From positions 1 through 16,532 of the forward strand of contig CAMBRH010000039.1 of NCBI GenBank assembly GCA_945870115.1: 16,532 nucleotides of DNA, given 5' to 3'. Shown here piece by piece: positions 1 through 8,773 of the stretch. The stretch's first letter is position 1. Each line of letters starts with the position of its first letter. This DNA is from Chitinophaga pinensis. Lineage in GTDB: Bacteria > Bacteroidota > Bacteroidia > Flavobacteriales_D > Crocinitomicaceae. The position numbers and the translations under genes were made by a program. The notes beneath the pieces are model-generated. The model had not been told where the DNA came from, did no database searches, and saw only the letters and a program-made list of their open reading frames with translations.

Positions 1-845
1 GTAGCTTGAGAACTTGGTTCCGTAGCTGAAGTTCCACCAATACCATATAAATTTACTACATAAGTAGCCTCATCTGAATCATCACTTGTAATTGTTAAGA
101 TTGCATTGTGAGTTCCAGTTACTGTTGGTAAAAAGTCAATCACTAAATTTGATTGTGAAAGAGCATTTATTCCACTTGGTGTTGTCGAAATTGTAAAATT
201 TGAAGCATCTGCACCAGAAATCACAGCATTTGAAACATTTAAAGTGTTAACTGTACCTTCATTTTGAATTACCAAAGTTAAAGGAGAAGAAAGACCAACT
301 GCAGAAGCAATATAGGCTGTTCCACCACTTGGAACTCTATCTGTACCACTTTCAACATCTATTTCTTGACTAGGTCCAGCAGTCGGTAAAGCAATACTGA
401 TATTATCTAAACCTACATTTCCAGTCGTTTTTGTAGTAAAATTAAAACGAATAAAACGTGAAGTAGCTAATGGTGTATTTGTCATTGGTGAATATGTACC
501 TGATGCCAAAGATGTAATTGTGCCTAAAGTTGTGTAAGTAGAGCCATTAACTGATTCTTCAATAGTAAAAGTACCTACCCAAGTTGATCCAGTAGGAGGG
601 TTTCCAGTGATGTCATAACTTAAAATACCAGGTGATTCAGCAAATTCAATAGTAATCATGTCACCTTGTGTATCAAATCGATGAGCTGGTAATGGATTTC
701 CAGAACCTGTGTAAGTTGTAGTTCCTGAAATCGACCAACCTGTTGGAGGTGTTCCAGAACTATCCCAATTTGTTGGCAAAATAGCCTGACCAAATAATGT
801 TACCATTGAAAACAATGAAACACCTAAAAGTGTGATTTTTTTCAT
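1..845 (-). CDS. Secreted choice-of-anchor D-type protein, N-terminal part (runs off left edge)
   Basis: An open minus-strand frame runs without a stop from an ATG at 845 to the window edge, giving about 281 residues and no C-terminus. It opens with a signal peptide (MKKITLLGVSLFSMVTLFGQ). Residues about 25-130 are Gly/Thr/Ser-rich beta-sandwich-like sequence ending in LDNISIALP, typical of secreted Bacteroidota ectodomains. A choice-of-anchor D (ASH/HYDIN-like) module follows, with phrases such as LTLVIQNEGTVNTLNVSN, FTISTTPSGI and LTITSDDSDE. The last visible residues, ATEPSSQAT, look like the start of a linker or fibronectin-like module. In related proteins such modules often precede lamin-tail, nuclease or T9SS sorting domains, but that part is outside the window. 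It begins 41 bases after the TonB receptor stop with no terminator between, so co-transcription is likely. The actual activity cannot be told from this half. Confidence 0.8.
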   Translation of the reverse strand, partial: MKKITLLGVSLFSMVTLFGQAILPTNWDSSGTPPTGWSISGTTTYTGSGNPLPAHRFDTQGDMITIEFAESPGILSYDITGNPPTGSTWVGTFTIEESVNGSTYTTLGTITSLASGTYSPMTNTPLATSRFIRFNFTTKTTGNVGLDNISIALPTAGPSQEIDVESGTDRVPSGGTAYIASAVGLSSPLTLVIQNEGTVNTLNVSNAVISGADASNFTISTTPSGINALSQSNLVIDFLPTVTGTHNAILTITSDDSDEATYVVNLYGIGGTSATEPSSQA

Positions 846-886
846 AATTTATTTTGTGTTTTTCTTTTTTTTTTTTAAACTAAAGA

Positions 887-3610
887 TTAAATTCCTATTT
901 TCAAACCAACATTAAATCTTCTACCCATTCCAACAAAAACAGCTGCAGAATAAGCATCAAATCCTGTCCCGTTTTGGGCATCGGTTATGTAATAAGCATT
1001 AAGTATATTCATTACACCGGCACTTAAACCAAATTTAACTTTTTTGTATTTGAAGTCATATCCAAAATTAAAATCCATCAATGCATAACTTGGCATTTTC
1101 CAAGATTCTCTGTTTGCATTTAAACCAGACAAAGTTGTAGGGTCAAAGTTCGCATAATTTTTAGTGAAGTAAGTATATCTTAATTTAACATATAAATCTT
1201 TGATGATTTCATATCTTAAACTACTTCCAATTTGAATTTGTGCTGCATCTCCAACGTGCACATTTTTAGCACTAAAACTAAAGGTATCAACAACATTTCC
1301 ATCTTGATCCACAATATTACCTGAGTTATTAGAGATTGTTTTCCAATCTCCAAAAGAAGCTAAACCTTCAAAGTCAATTTTAGGTGTAATTTTATATATA
1401 AAGTCTAGCTCTAATCCCATGTGAAGGGCATCTAAACCATTAATATTGTAATAATCTCCATCAGCAGTTGTATATGCGCTACTTGGTGGTTTATTTTTCC
1501 ATAAAGTATAGTATGCATTTACATTAGAAGCGAATTTTTTGCTTTTAAAACCATATCCTAATTCAACTGATGAAACTTTTTGATTTTTAATTTCTAAAAA
1601 TTCTCTGTTATTGTTGTCAAAAACTGTATTCATTTTTGGAGCGATATTTAAATAACCAATGTTCATGAAAATATTATTTTTTTCATCTAGGTTATAATTT
1701 GCTCCACCTTTAATTGTTGAACCTAAATACCATTTTTGATCTGTAGTTGCGAACCTAGCCTCTGCTGAATTTATGGTATATTTATTCCCATTATAATCAA
1801 CAGTATCGCCAAATCCAACTGCTTGAATCATTGTAGTATCTGCAAATACTAAATCTTTATTTTTGAAATAATCAACTCTTTTGTAACCTGTTTCTGACAT
1901 AGATCCAGTTAAAAATGTACTCCAAGAATTTTTCTTATATTCGATTTGCGCAAATGCACCACCCCATAAAACTGTTGCGTCGTTATAATAGGCTACTGTA
2001 TCACCTTCTCTTTTCATACCATAACTAGTATTGCCCATTCCAAAAGCTTGGTTTTGATTTGAATTATCAATAGCATAATCTCCACCAAATAAATCATATA
2101 CTTTCATGTAATGCATACCTTTGTAGTATCTTGCATCAATTCCATAAAGTGTTGAAATATTATCATTAATTTTATAAGTTAAAGTAGATAAAATACCAAA
2201 CCATTTGTGGTTATTCATAGATGCTCTTAAATAATTTGTTGAAACATATTCATTTGTACTATATAAAGGTGAAATGTTAAATGTATCGTTTTTATCAAAA
2301 GTTGATTGAATATCAAGTAGTCCATTAATTGAATCTCTGTTATAAATTGTATTTTTAAAACCGGTTCCTCCACCATTTCCAAATGAGGCATACGCTACAT
2401 TTGAAACATTTAGCTTTGAGTTAGGAGCCCAAAAGTGAGTAAAGTTTAATTGAGGTTTGTGGAAGAAATTTACTCTTTCATTGTATACATCTCCGTTTAA
2501 CATACCTGAATTTGGATTATATCTAATTCCTCTTTCACCAATAGTTTGCGTTGTGTATTGTGCATTACTAATTAAAGAAAGAGAATCAAGCGCATGTCTG
2601 TAATCAATTCCTACTTTTTCAGCTAATTTTTGATCTATAACTGCAATCGGTAATCTTAATGTTCTTTGACCATGTGATTGTGGTGCTCCATTAATTCCGA
2701 AAGTTAAAGTATGCTTGTTAAAACGCTTCTGAACTTTCAAAAAATATGAATAAGCATCATCAAAAGTTGCATCTGCATAACTTGAACCCCATTTTCTTGA
2801 GCCAGCAACACTGAAACCCCATTTTCCTTTTAGCATTCCTGAGTTGTAGCCAAAAGATGTTTTGAAAAGCCCGTAATTATTAACTTCTTGTTTAACTCCA
2901 GCACTCATTTTAGAATCAATTCCTTTGGTAATAATATTCATTGTTCCACCAACTGAAACGATTGCTAACTTTGAAGCACCTAAACCTCTTTGAACTTGCA
3001 TCGTTCTCGTTATATCTCCAATACCATCCCAGTTACTCCAGTAAACCTGGCCATTTTCCATGTCATTTACCGGAACACCGTCAACTAAAACTGCAATATT
3101 TCTTTGATCAAATCCACGAATTGAAACACGTGCATCTCCAACTCCTCCTCCTGATTCAGTAGCATAAGCTCCTGGAGTTGAATTTAAAATCATTGGTAAA
3201 TCTCTTGTTCCTAGATCTTCACTAATTTTTTTGGCAGATAAATCAGAAAAAGCAACAGGAGTTTCACGTATTTTTGCAATTTTACCTTCTACTTGAACTT
3301 CGTCAACTTCTTTAACTTCATTTTCCATCAATATTTTTAACGCAGCAATATTGTCTGTGGCAGTTACTTTTATTGTTTGAGTTATATATCCTACAAAAGT
3401 AATTTTTAGTTCGTAAGTCAACCCTTTTTCAACATTGATAGAGAAATTTCCGTCAAAATCAGAAATAGCACCTTTGTTTGGAGCGTACATAACCTTAGCT
3501 CCAACAATTGGTGCTTTGGTTTCTGAATCAGAAATATTTCCCTTAATTGCAAGTTGTTGACCAAAGCTTGTAATTGAAAGTAATAAAAAAGTAATTAGAA
3601 TGAGTTTCAT
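887..3610 (-). CDS. TonB-dependent outer-membrane receptor with carboxypeptidase-like N-terminal domain
   Basis: This 907-residue protein should form a gated outer-membrane beta-barrel that imports a ligand using TonB-ExbBD energy. A signal peptide covers residues 1-18 (ending SFGQ). A carboxypeptidase regulatory-like (CarboxypepD_reg) fold spans about 22-97, with the usual GAISDFDGNFSI turn. The plug spans roughly 115-230 and includes GVGDARVSIRGFDQRN, VLVDGVPVND and VGGTMNIITKG. The remaining 670 residues are aromatic-rich alternating strands of a 22-stranded barrel; the chain ends GRRFNVGLKIGI, with a hydrophobic rather than the common aromatic last residue. No SusD partner is adjacent, so it is not a classical Sus polysaccharide pair. 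Its neighbours are two secreted ectodomain proteins on the same strand. The substrate is unknown. A strong terminator lies just upstream (3639-3677) and no clear promoter fits the 28 bases between it and the ATG, so expression may rely on read-through. Confidence 0.93.
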   Translation of the reverse strand: MKLILITFLLLSITSFGQQLAIKGNISDSETKAPIVGAKVMYAPNKGAISDFDGNFSINVEKGLTYELKITFVGYITQTIKVTATDNIAALKILMENEVKEVDEVQVEGKIAKIRETPVAFSDLSAKKISEDLGTRDLPMILNSTPGAYATESGGGVGDARVSIRGFDQRNIAVLVDGVPVNDMENGQVYWSNWDGIGDITRTMQVQRGLGASKLAIVSVGGTMNIITKGIDSKMSAGVKQEVNNYGLFKTSFGYNSGMLKGKWGFSVAGSRKWGSSYADATFDDAYSYFLKVQKRFNKHTLTFGINGAPQSHGQRTLRLPIAVIDQKLAEKVGIDYRHALDSLSLISNAQYTTQTIGERGIRYNPNSGMLNGDVYNERVNFFHKPQLNFTHFWAPNSKLNVSNVAYASFGNGGGTGFKNTIYNRDSINGLLDIQSTFDKNDTFNISPLYSTNEYVSTNYLRASMNNHKWFGILSTLTYKINDNISTLYGIDARYYKGMHYMKVYDLFGGDYAIDNSNQNQAFGMGNTSYGMKREGDTVAYYNDATVLWGGAFAQIEYKKNSWSTFLTGSMSETGYKRVDYFKNKDLVFADTTMIQAVGFGDTVDYNGNKYTINSAEARFATTDQKWYLGSTIKGGANYNLDEKNNIFMNIGYLNIAPKMNTVFDNNNREFLEIKNQKVSSVELGYGFKSKKFASNVNAYYTLWKNKPPSSAYTTADGDYYNINGLDALHMGLELDFIYKITPKIDFEGLASFGDWKTISNNSGNIVDQDGNVVDTFSFSAKNVHVGDAAQIQIGSSLRYEIIKDLYVKLRYTYFTKNYANFDPTTLSGLNANRESWKMPSYALMDFNFGYDFKYKKVKFGLSAGVMNILNAYYITDAQNGTGFDAYSAAVFVGMGRRFNVGLKIGI

Positions 3611-3638
3611 TTCAAAAAAAAATTATAGTTTTGGATTT

Positions 3639-3677
3639 AAAAAAAAACGAGCAATTAATATGGATTAATTGCTCGTT
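3639..3677 (-). terminator. Rho-independent terminator of the lamin-tail gene
   Basis: A perfect 14-bp stem (3646-3659 with 3664-3677, AACGAGCAATTAAT arms) closes a four-base loop. Read on the minus strand it is followed by an unbroken T run (3645-3639). It lies 16 bases past the stop of the lamin-tail gene and 28 bases before the receptor start, so it can end, or attenuate, transcription between the two. Confidence 0.9.
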
Positions 3678-3693
3678 ACTATTTTAGAAAAAA

Positions 3694-4602
3694 TTATTCT
3701 AAGATTAATTGCTTAGTGCTGATGTTATTTTTCGAATCAGTAATTTGTATGATATAAATTCCTCTTTCTAAATTTTTAACATTTAAACTTGCGAAATTTA
3801 ATTTTTCATCATTGTTTTTAGATAAAACAATTTTCCCTAAAACATTGATAATGTTAATTGATGTAAAAGTTGCGTTTGTTGTGATTGTAACCAATTCTTT
3901 TGCAGGATTAGGAAATACGTTGAATTCAGCTGAATTATTAACTTCTTTTAATCCAACAACACAATTGCATGAATGAATTCCTAAGTTTGTCCAAGTATCT
4001 TTTGGTAAAGAATCCCATTCAGATGTAACAATAAAAGTAGTTGGATTAGCAGTTACTCCTCCAGTAACAGCGAATTTTCTTTGTAATGAATGGTCTTTTG
4101 TCCACCAAGCTCCAGCAGAACCATCGTAAGGGAATTCATCGCTCCAGCTTTGAGAACTTGCAATTGATGCATCACCTGATTTCCCTAAAATGTCAATCAT
4201 TACTCCATTCTTTTTCAAAACAATAGCATCATTTCCATTCATATAAGTTGGCGCAGGATATACTCCATCAAGTTGATCTGCAAATAATTGTAAAGCTGGC
4301 GAAACAGCTGGTGAAGATGCATTTCCAGTTGTTTGACCATTAACAATAACAAAAGTTTGTCCTGCTCCAATAACACCTGTCAAAGCTGTAGTACCACCTG
4401 CAACAGCATCTGCAGCACCATTTGAATGTCTTTCAATAGTATAACCACTTAAATTAATTGGTGAGGAAGTTGGATTATATAATTCCAATGCTTTGTCGTT
4501 TCCTGATCCCTCAACATATTCAGAGATAAAAATTTCTGTACAGTTTTGCCCGAAAGCTGCTCCAACTGTTAATAAACTTGCAAAAAGTAATGTTTTTTTC
4601 AT
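3694..4602 (-). CDS. Secreted lamin-tail domain protein with T9SS type A sorting signal
   Basis: A 302-residue exported protein. Residues 1-18 are a signal peptide (MKKTLLFASLLTVGAAFG). A lamin-tail domain (LTD, immunoglobulin-like) covers about 22-140, with the hallmark ISEYVEGSGNDKALELYNP and later INLSGYTIERHS. A middle segment with paired Cys (211-CNC) follows. Residues about 226-302 are a type IX secretion type A sorting domain: FNVFPNPAKELVTI at its start and GIYIIQITDSKNN...KQLILE at the end. The family knowledge is that this domain directs export through the outer membrane by T9SS, after which it is cleaved and the protein released or anchored. LTD modules are usually accessory binding or adhesion domains, and no catalytic residues are evident. 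It lies upstream of the TonB receptor on the same strand but is separated from it by a strong terminator. Confidence 0.92.
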   Translation of the reverse strand: MKKTLLFASLLTVGAAFGQNCTEIFISEYVEGSGNDKALELYNPTSSPINLSGYTIERHSNGAADAVAGGTTALTGVIGAGQTFVIVNGQTTGNASSPAVSPALQLFADQLDGVYPAPTYMNGNDAIVLKKNGVMIDILGKSGDASIASSQSWSDEFPYDGSAGAWWTKDHSLQRKFAVTGGVTANPTTFIVTSEWDSLPKDTWTNLGIHSCNCVVGLKEVNNSAEFNVFPNPAKELVTITTNATFTSINIINVLGKIVLSKNNDEKLNFASLNVKNLERGIYIIQITDSKNNISTKQLILE

Positions 4603-4935
4603 ACGTTTGAATTTTAATTTATTTTAGATTTTTTATTTGTTAGACATTTTCATAAACGTTTCAAAAAATTAAAGGTTTGAAATATTTACAAAAAAAAGTT
4701 TTTTCATCGTTAAATATTTTTTTAATGGTTTCAAATTTTAATCAATTAATAGATTGCAAAATTATCAAGGATGACATTAAAAAAGTTGAGCAAATATATG
4801 ACTATTATTTCTAATAAAAAATATTTTATGTTAACAAAAAATAAACTTTTTGTTGCAAAATCCATTTAGCATTTAATTATTATTTAACTTTAACCCATTA
4901 AATATTTCAATTTAAAAACTATATAAAATTTAATC
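4603..4935. other. Divergent intergenic region between the lamin-tail and DPP IV genes
   Basis: This 333-base A+T-rich stretch has no supported gene. It must hold the promoters of both flanking genes. On the plus strand the best candidate for DPP IV is TAACTTTA about 40 bases before the ATG, one base off the -7 consensus, but with only a TTTA at the -33 position. An A/T-only 8-bp inverted repeat (4833-4840 with 4847-4854, AACAAAAA arms) sits midway; it lacks terminator features for either direction. Confidence 0.6.
4662..4692 (-). promoter_or_regulatory. Possible promoter of the lamin-tail gene
   Basis: On the minus strand TTTG (4692-4689) is followed after 19 bases by ATTTTTTG (4669-4662), which matches the Bacteroidota -7 TAnnTTTG except at its first two bases. 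It would give a leader of about 50-55 bases. In such A/T-rich DNA this could be chance. Confidence 0.3.
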
Positions 4936-7134
4936 ATGTTAAAATTAATTTTCATTTTCACCATTGTTTACTCATGTTTATTCAGTTTTTCACAAGAAAA
5001 AATTAATAACAAAATCAACAACGAATTAACAGTTGAAAGTATTTGGAAAAATTATGAATTTTATCCGAAAAGTTTTTCTGGGTTCAATAGTATGAAAGAT
5101 GGAGAACATTTTACAAAAATAAATGATTCTGACAAAGGTTTTTCTATCACAAAACACCGATTTGATAATTATGCTGGGGAAGGCGTAGAGATTGTTTCAC
5201 GAGAAAATTTACTTTTTCAAGGTCAATTTATCACGGTTGATGAATATGAATTTAATGCGGATGAAACAAAATTGCTAATCACAACAAATTCTCAAAGTGT
5301 ATATAGAAGAAGTTATTTTGCAGATTTTTTCATTTTAGATTTAAAAACCAAGAAATTGTCGATTCTCGATGACAAAAGAGAAAGTAAAACTTTGGCAGAA
5401 TTTTCTCCAGATGGAACAAAAATCGCTTATATTTCTGAAAATAATATTTTTGTGAAAGATTTGATTACAGGAAAATATACTCAAATAACGTCCGACGGAA
5501 AAAGAAATGAAATTATTAACGGAACAACTGATTGGGTTTATGAAGAGGAATTTTCAATTACAAAAGGGTTTAGTTGGTCGCCAGATGGCAAACAAATTGC
5601 TTATCTCAAATTTGACGAGCGTTTTGTGAAAGAATTTCAAATGGCATTTTATGGAACACTTTATCCTTTTGAGTATAAATTCAAATATCCAAAAGCTGGA
5701 GAAGATAATTCTAAAGTTACAGCTTACATTTATCAATTAAAAAGTAAAAAAAGTCAAGTTTTAGATTTGGGTCAATACGAATATATCCCAAGAATGAAAT
5801 GGTCTTCAACAAGCAATCAATTGATTTTACAAACTTTAAACAGACATCAAAACCACTTGAAGTATTTTTTGGTTGACGCAAACGGAAAGAAACTTAGTTC
5901 AAAAATGTTTTTCGAAGAAAAATCTGACACGTATGTTGAAATTGATGATAATTTATTAATTCTAAAAGATGGGAAATCCTTATTAAGAACAAGTGAATCC
6001 TCAGGATTTAATCACATTCATTTAGTTAATTTTGATGGAACTACCAGACAAATTACAAATGGAAATTTTGATGTAATTGAATTTTCAGGAATTAATGAAG
6101 AATCGAATACCATATTTTATGCAGCTGCTGAAAAAAGTGCTATATATAAAGGTATCTATAAAATAAATTTAGATGGGACGCAAAAAACAGCGATAAGTAA
6201 AGAAACGGGGTACAATAATGCTGACTTTTCTCAAGGTATGAAATATTTCATGAAAATAAGTTCCGATGCAAACACACCAAATACTTTTTCATTGTGTGAT
6301 GCAAACGGCAAAGAGTTATCTATTCTCGAAAACAATGATAAATTAAAAGCAAAATTGCTGAGTTCGAATTTTTCTAAAAAGGAGTTTTTGCAAGTACAAG
6401 GGAAAGAAGGACTTTTAAATGCTTGGATGATAAAACCTGCGAATTTTGATGCGACAAAAAAATATCCCGTTTACATCAATATTTATGGGGGGCCAGGATC
6501 AAATACAGTGACGGATGATTACGATGGTAACGATTATATTTATCATCAATTATTGGCTCAAAAAGGCTACATTGTTTTTAGTGTTGATCCTCGAGGAACA
6601 ATGTTTCAGGGTACGAAATTTAAGAAGTCAACTTATTTACAAATGGGAAAATTAGAAACGGAAGATTTTATTTCAGTTGCTAAAGAGTTAGGAAAATTAG
6701 CTTATGTTGATGCTTCAAGAATAGGAATACAAGGTTGGAGTTATGGCGGTTACATGACTTCTTTAGCAATGACAAAAGGAGCTGAGGTATTTAAAATGGG
6801 AATTGCAGTTGCTCCAGTGACAAATTGGAGGTATTATGATAATATTTACACAGAGCGTTTTATGCGAACTCCTCAAGAAAATGCAAAAGGTTATGATGAT
6901 AATTCTCCTATAAATTTTGTGAATAACATCAAAGGAAAATATTTTATTATTCACGGTTCAGCTGATGACAATGTTCATTTTCAAAATACGATGGAAATGA
7001 TTACTGCCTTAACAAATGCAAATATCCAATTTGATCAGTTCATTTATCCTGACAAAAACCATGGAATTTATGGTGGGAATACTAGAAACCATTTATTTAA
7101 TATGATGTTGAATTACACTTTAAAGAATTTGTAA
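4936..7134 (+). CDS. Secreted dipeptidyl peptidase IV family serine protease (S9B)
   Basis: The 732-residue protein should remove Xaa-Pro dipeptides from the N-termini of peptides in the periplasm or outside the cell. Residues 1-20 form a signal peptide ending FSFSQ. The N-terminal half is the DPP IV beta-propeller and contains DWVYEEEF (199-206), whose Glu pair anchors the substrate N-terminus in characterised DPP IV enzymes. The C-terminal alpha/beta hydrolase domain shows YGGPGS (517-522, oxyanion region), the nucleophile in GWSYGGY (Ser602), ADDNVHF (Asp677) and DKNHGI (His709), so the catalytic triad is complete and in order. The length equals that of bacterial DPP IV. It appears monocistronic: divergent from the lamin-tail gene and 195 bases from gltA. 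Flavobacteria carry several S9 paralogues, so the exact specificity is less certain than the family. Confidence 0.93.
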   Translation: MLKLIFIFTIVYSCLFSFSQEKINNKINNELTVESIWKNYEFYPKSFSGFNSMKDGEHFTKINDSDKGFSITKHRFDNYAGEGVEIVSRENLLFQGQFITVDEYEFNADETKLLITTNSQSVYRRSYFADFFILDLKTKKLSILDDKRESKTLAEFSPDGTKIAYISENNIFVKDLITGKYTQITSDGKRNEIINGTTDWVYEEEFSITKGFSWSPDGKQIAYLKFDERFVKEFQMAFYGTLYPFEYKFKYPKAGEDNSKVTAYIYQLKSKKSQVLDLGQYEYIPRMKWSSTSNQLILQTLNRHQNHLKYFLVDANGKKLSSKMFFEEKSDTYVEIDDNLLILKDGKSLLRTSESSGFNHIHLVNFDGTTRQITNGNFDVIEFSGINEESNTIFYAAAEKSAIYKGIYKINLDGTQKTAISKETGYNNADFSQGMKYFMKISSDANTPNTFSLCDANGKELSILENNDKLKAKLLSSNFSKKEFLQVQGKEGLLNAWMIKPANFDATKKYPVYINIYGGPGSNTVTDDYDGNDYIYHQLLAQKGYIVFSVDPRGTMFQGTKFKKSTYLQMGKLETEDFISVAKELGKLAYVDASRIGIQGWSYGGYMTSLAMTKGAEVFKMGIAVAPVTNWRYYDNIYTERFMRTPQENAKGYDDNSPINFVNNIKGKYFIIHGSADDNVHFQNTMEMITALTNANIQFDQFIYPDKNHGIYGGNTRNHLFNMMLNYTLKNL

Positions 7135-7152
7135 TTTCTTTAAAAAGGTATT

Positions 7153-7300
7153 TATCGGCAATAATTGTTTATTAATACTCGCTTTTTGGCTTTTGAAAGT
7201 TTTATTTTTCAGGACACTTATTTTTTGTTTTAATTTTAACGAAAAATAATTTAAAAAAATGTTTTGAAATTAAAATTCTTTACTAATTTTAGTGCCGATA
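7153..7300. repeat. Imperfect 12-bp inverted repeat bracketing the gltA upstream region
   Basis: TATCGGCAATAA (7153-7164) and TTAGTGCCGATA (7289-7300) are inverted copies matching at 11 of 12 bases, 124 bases apart. The CGGC cores stand out in otherwise A+T-rich DNA. The right arm overlaps the end of the -7 box and the expected gltA transcription start. It could be a two-site operator or the ends of a small MITE-like insertion; no clear target duplication is seen, and chance remains possible. Confidence 0.4.
7263..7291 (+). promoter_or_regulatory. Probable gltA promoter
   Basis: TTTG (7263-7266), a 17-base spacer, then TAATTTTA (7284-7291) fit the Bacteroidota TTTG/TAnnTTTG promoter with a single mismatch in the last base. 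The expected start near 7298 gives a leader of about 30 bases before the gltA ATG. Confidence 0.55.
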
Positions 7301-7329
7301 TATAATAAATGATAATTTAGTTAAAGAAA

Positions 7330-8616
7330 ATGGGCGAAACAGCTAAAATTGAACTAGAAGGAAAAATCTACGAATTTCCAGTAATAGAAGGGACAGAAAA
7401 TGAAAAAGCAATAGACATCAGTAAATTAAGAGATGTTACAGGTTATATTACTTTAGATACAGGTTATAAAAATACTGGGGCAACTAAAAGTGCCATAACA
7501 TTTCTTGACGGAGAAGAAGGAATTTTAAAATATCGTGGATATCCGATTGAGCAATTAGCTGAAAAAGCAACATTTTTAGAGGTAGCATATTTATTGATTT
7601 ATGGTGATTTACCATCTAAAGCTCAATTAGACGGTTTTAATTCAGATATTTCAAACCATACTTTGGTTCATGAAGATGTAAAACAATTTTTTGAAGCTTA
7701 TCCAGCGAAGGCTCATCCAATGGGTGTTTTGTCATCAATTATTTGTTCATTATCAACTTTTTACCCTGAATCTTTAGACCCTAATAGAAGTCCTGAAGCT
7801 AAAAATTTAACAATTTTACGCTTGTTAGGAAAACTTCCAACTTTGGCTGCATGGTCATATAAAAATGCAATGCGTCATCCATTTATGTATCCAAAAAATG
7901 ATTACAATTATTGTGAGAATTTTTTACACATGATGTTTGCACTTCCAACAAAAGAAACTGAAATTGATTCTGTTGTTGTTGATGCTTTAAATAAATTATT
8001 GATTTTACATGCTGATCACGAGCAAAATTGTTCTACTTCTACAGTAAGAATTGTTGGTTCTTCTCAAGCAAATTTATATGCAACAATTTCTGCTGGAATC
8101 GCTGCACTTTGGGGTCCACTTCATGGAGGTGCAAATCAAGCTGTTATCGAAATGTTAGAAAAAATTCACAACGATGGTGGTGATGTTGATAAATGGGTTT
8201 TAAAAGCGAAAGATAAAGAAGATTCTTTCCGTTTAATGGGCTTTGGACACAGAGTTTACAAAAATTTTGATCCTAGAGCAACAATTATCAAAAAAGCGTG
8301 TGATGATGTTTTGGAAAAATTAAAAATTAATGATCCTTATTTAGCAATTGCTAAAAAATTAGAAAAAGTTGCTTTAGAAGATGAATATTTCAAATCTAGA
8401 AACTTATATCCAAATGTAGATTTCTATTCTGGAATTATTTACAGATCTTTAGGAATTCCTACTGAAATGTTTACTGTTATGTTTGCAATAGGTCGCCTTC
8501 CTGGTTGGATTGCACAATGGAAAGAAATGACTGAAAATAACGAACCAATTGGTCGTCCAAGACAAATTTACACAGGACATGTTTTGAGAAATTATGTTCC
8601 TGTAGAAGAAAGATAA
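7330..8616 (+). CDS. gltA: Citrate synthase (type II)
   Basis: It condenses acetyl-CoA with oxaloacetate to citrate, the entry step of the TCA cycle, in the cytoplasm. The 428 residues are almost exactly the length of the E. coli hexameric type II enzyme (427). The N-terminal extension (residues 1-50, beta-rich) typical of the type II form is present, followed by the FLDGEEGILKYRGYPIEQLA block. Active-site motifs are intact: LHADHEQN, GPLHGGAN (His265), GFGHRVYKNFDPRA (His307) and NVDFYSG (Asp364), corresponding to E. coli His264, His305 and Asp362. The C-terminal FAIGRLPGWIAQW is also standard. It has its own promoter-like site upstream and a terminator at 8774-8805. It is a single-gene unit, and neighbouring TCA genes are not in the window. 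Confidence 0.98.
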   Translation: MGETAKIELEGKIYEFPVIEGTENEKAIDISKLRDVTGYITLDTGYKNTGATKSAITFLDGEEGILKYRGYPIEQLAEKATFLEVAYLLIYGDLPSKAQLDGFNSDISNHTLVHEDVKQFFEAYPAKAHPMGVLSSIICSLSTFYPESLDPNRSPEAKNLTILRLLGKLPTLAAWSYKNAMRHPFMYPKNDYNYCENFLHMMFALPTKETEIDSVVVDALNKLLILHADHEQNCSTSTVRIVGSSQANLYATISAGIAALWGPLHGGANQAVIEMLEKIHNDGGDVDKWVLKAKDKEDSFRLMGFGHRVYKNFDPRATIIKKACDDVLEKLKINDPYLAIAKKLEKVALEDEYFKSRNLYPNVDFYSGIIYRSLGIPTEMFTVMFAIGRLPGWIAQWKEMTENNEPIGRPRQIYTGHVLRNYVPVEER

Positions 8617-8650
8617 ATAAAAGCAAATTTTAATTTTTTATTTTGTCGTT

Positions 8651-8710
8651 ACTTTTAGTTTTAAATTTATCATTAGCCAATGCTAACTTAAAATTTAAAA
8701 CTTTAAAAGT
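8651..8710 (+). other. Long imperfect hairpin in the gltA 3' untranslated region
   Basis: AGTTTTAAATTT (8657-8668) pairs perfectly with 8691-8702. Inside lies a second stem, TTAGC/GCTAA (8673-8677 with 8682-8686) with loop CAAT, set off by a 4x4 internal loop. ACTTTT/AAAAGT (8651-8656 with 8705-8710) extends the base beyond a two-base bulge. There is no T run on either strand, so it is not a standard terminator. It may protect or process the gltA transcript. Confidence 0.6.
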
Positions 8711-8728
8711 GCCTAAAACTCAAAAATA

Positions 8729-8753
8729 AAATTCACTTTTGAAAAGTGAATTT
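8729..8753 (+). other. Second hairpin downstream of gltA
   Basis: A perfect 12-bp inverted repeat, AAATTCACTTTT (8729-8740) and its complement (8742-8753), surrounds a single central G, so the real RNA would be a 10-11 bp stem with a small loop. No T run follows on the plus strand. It lies between the long hairpin and the terminator. Confidence 0.6.
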
Positions 8754-8773
8754 GCATGAAATATAAATGAAAT

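Noticed and set aside
2941..3162. A 73-codon plus-strand open frame inside the TonB receptor gene
   Set aside because: It lies antisense to well-conserved plug-domain codons, has no recognisable protein features, and is low complexity.
7119..7144. A 9-bp stem over the DPP IV stop codon as a terminator
   Set aside because: The stem (7119-7127 with 7136-7144) is almost all A-T and is not followed by a T run.
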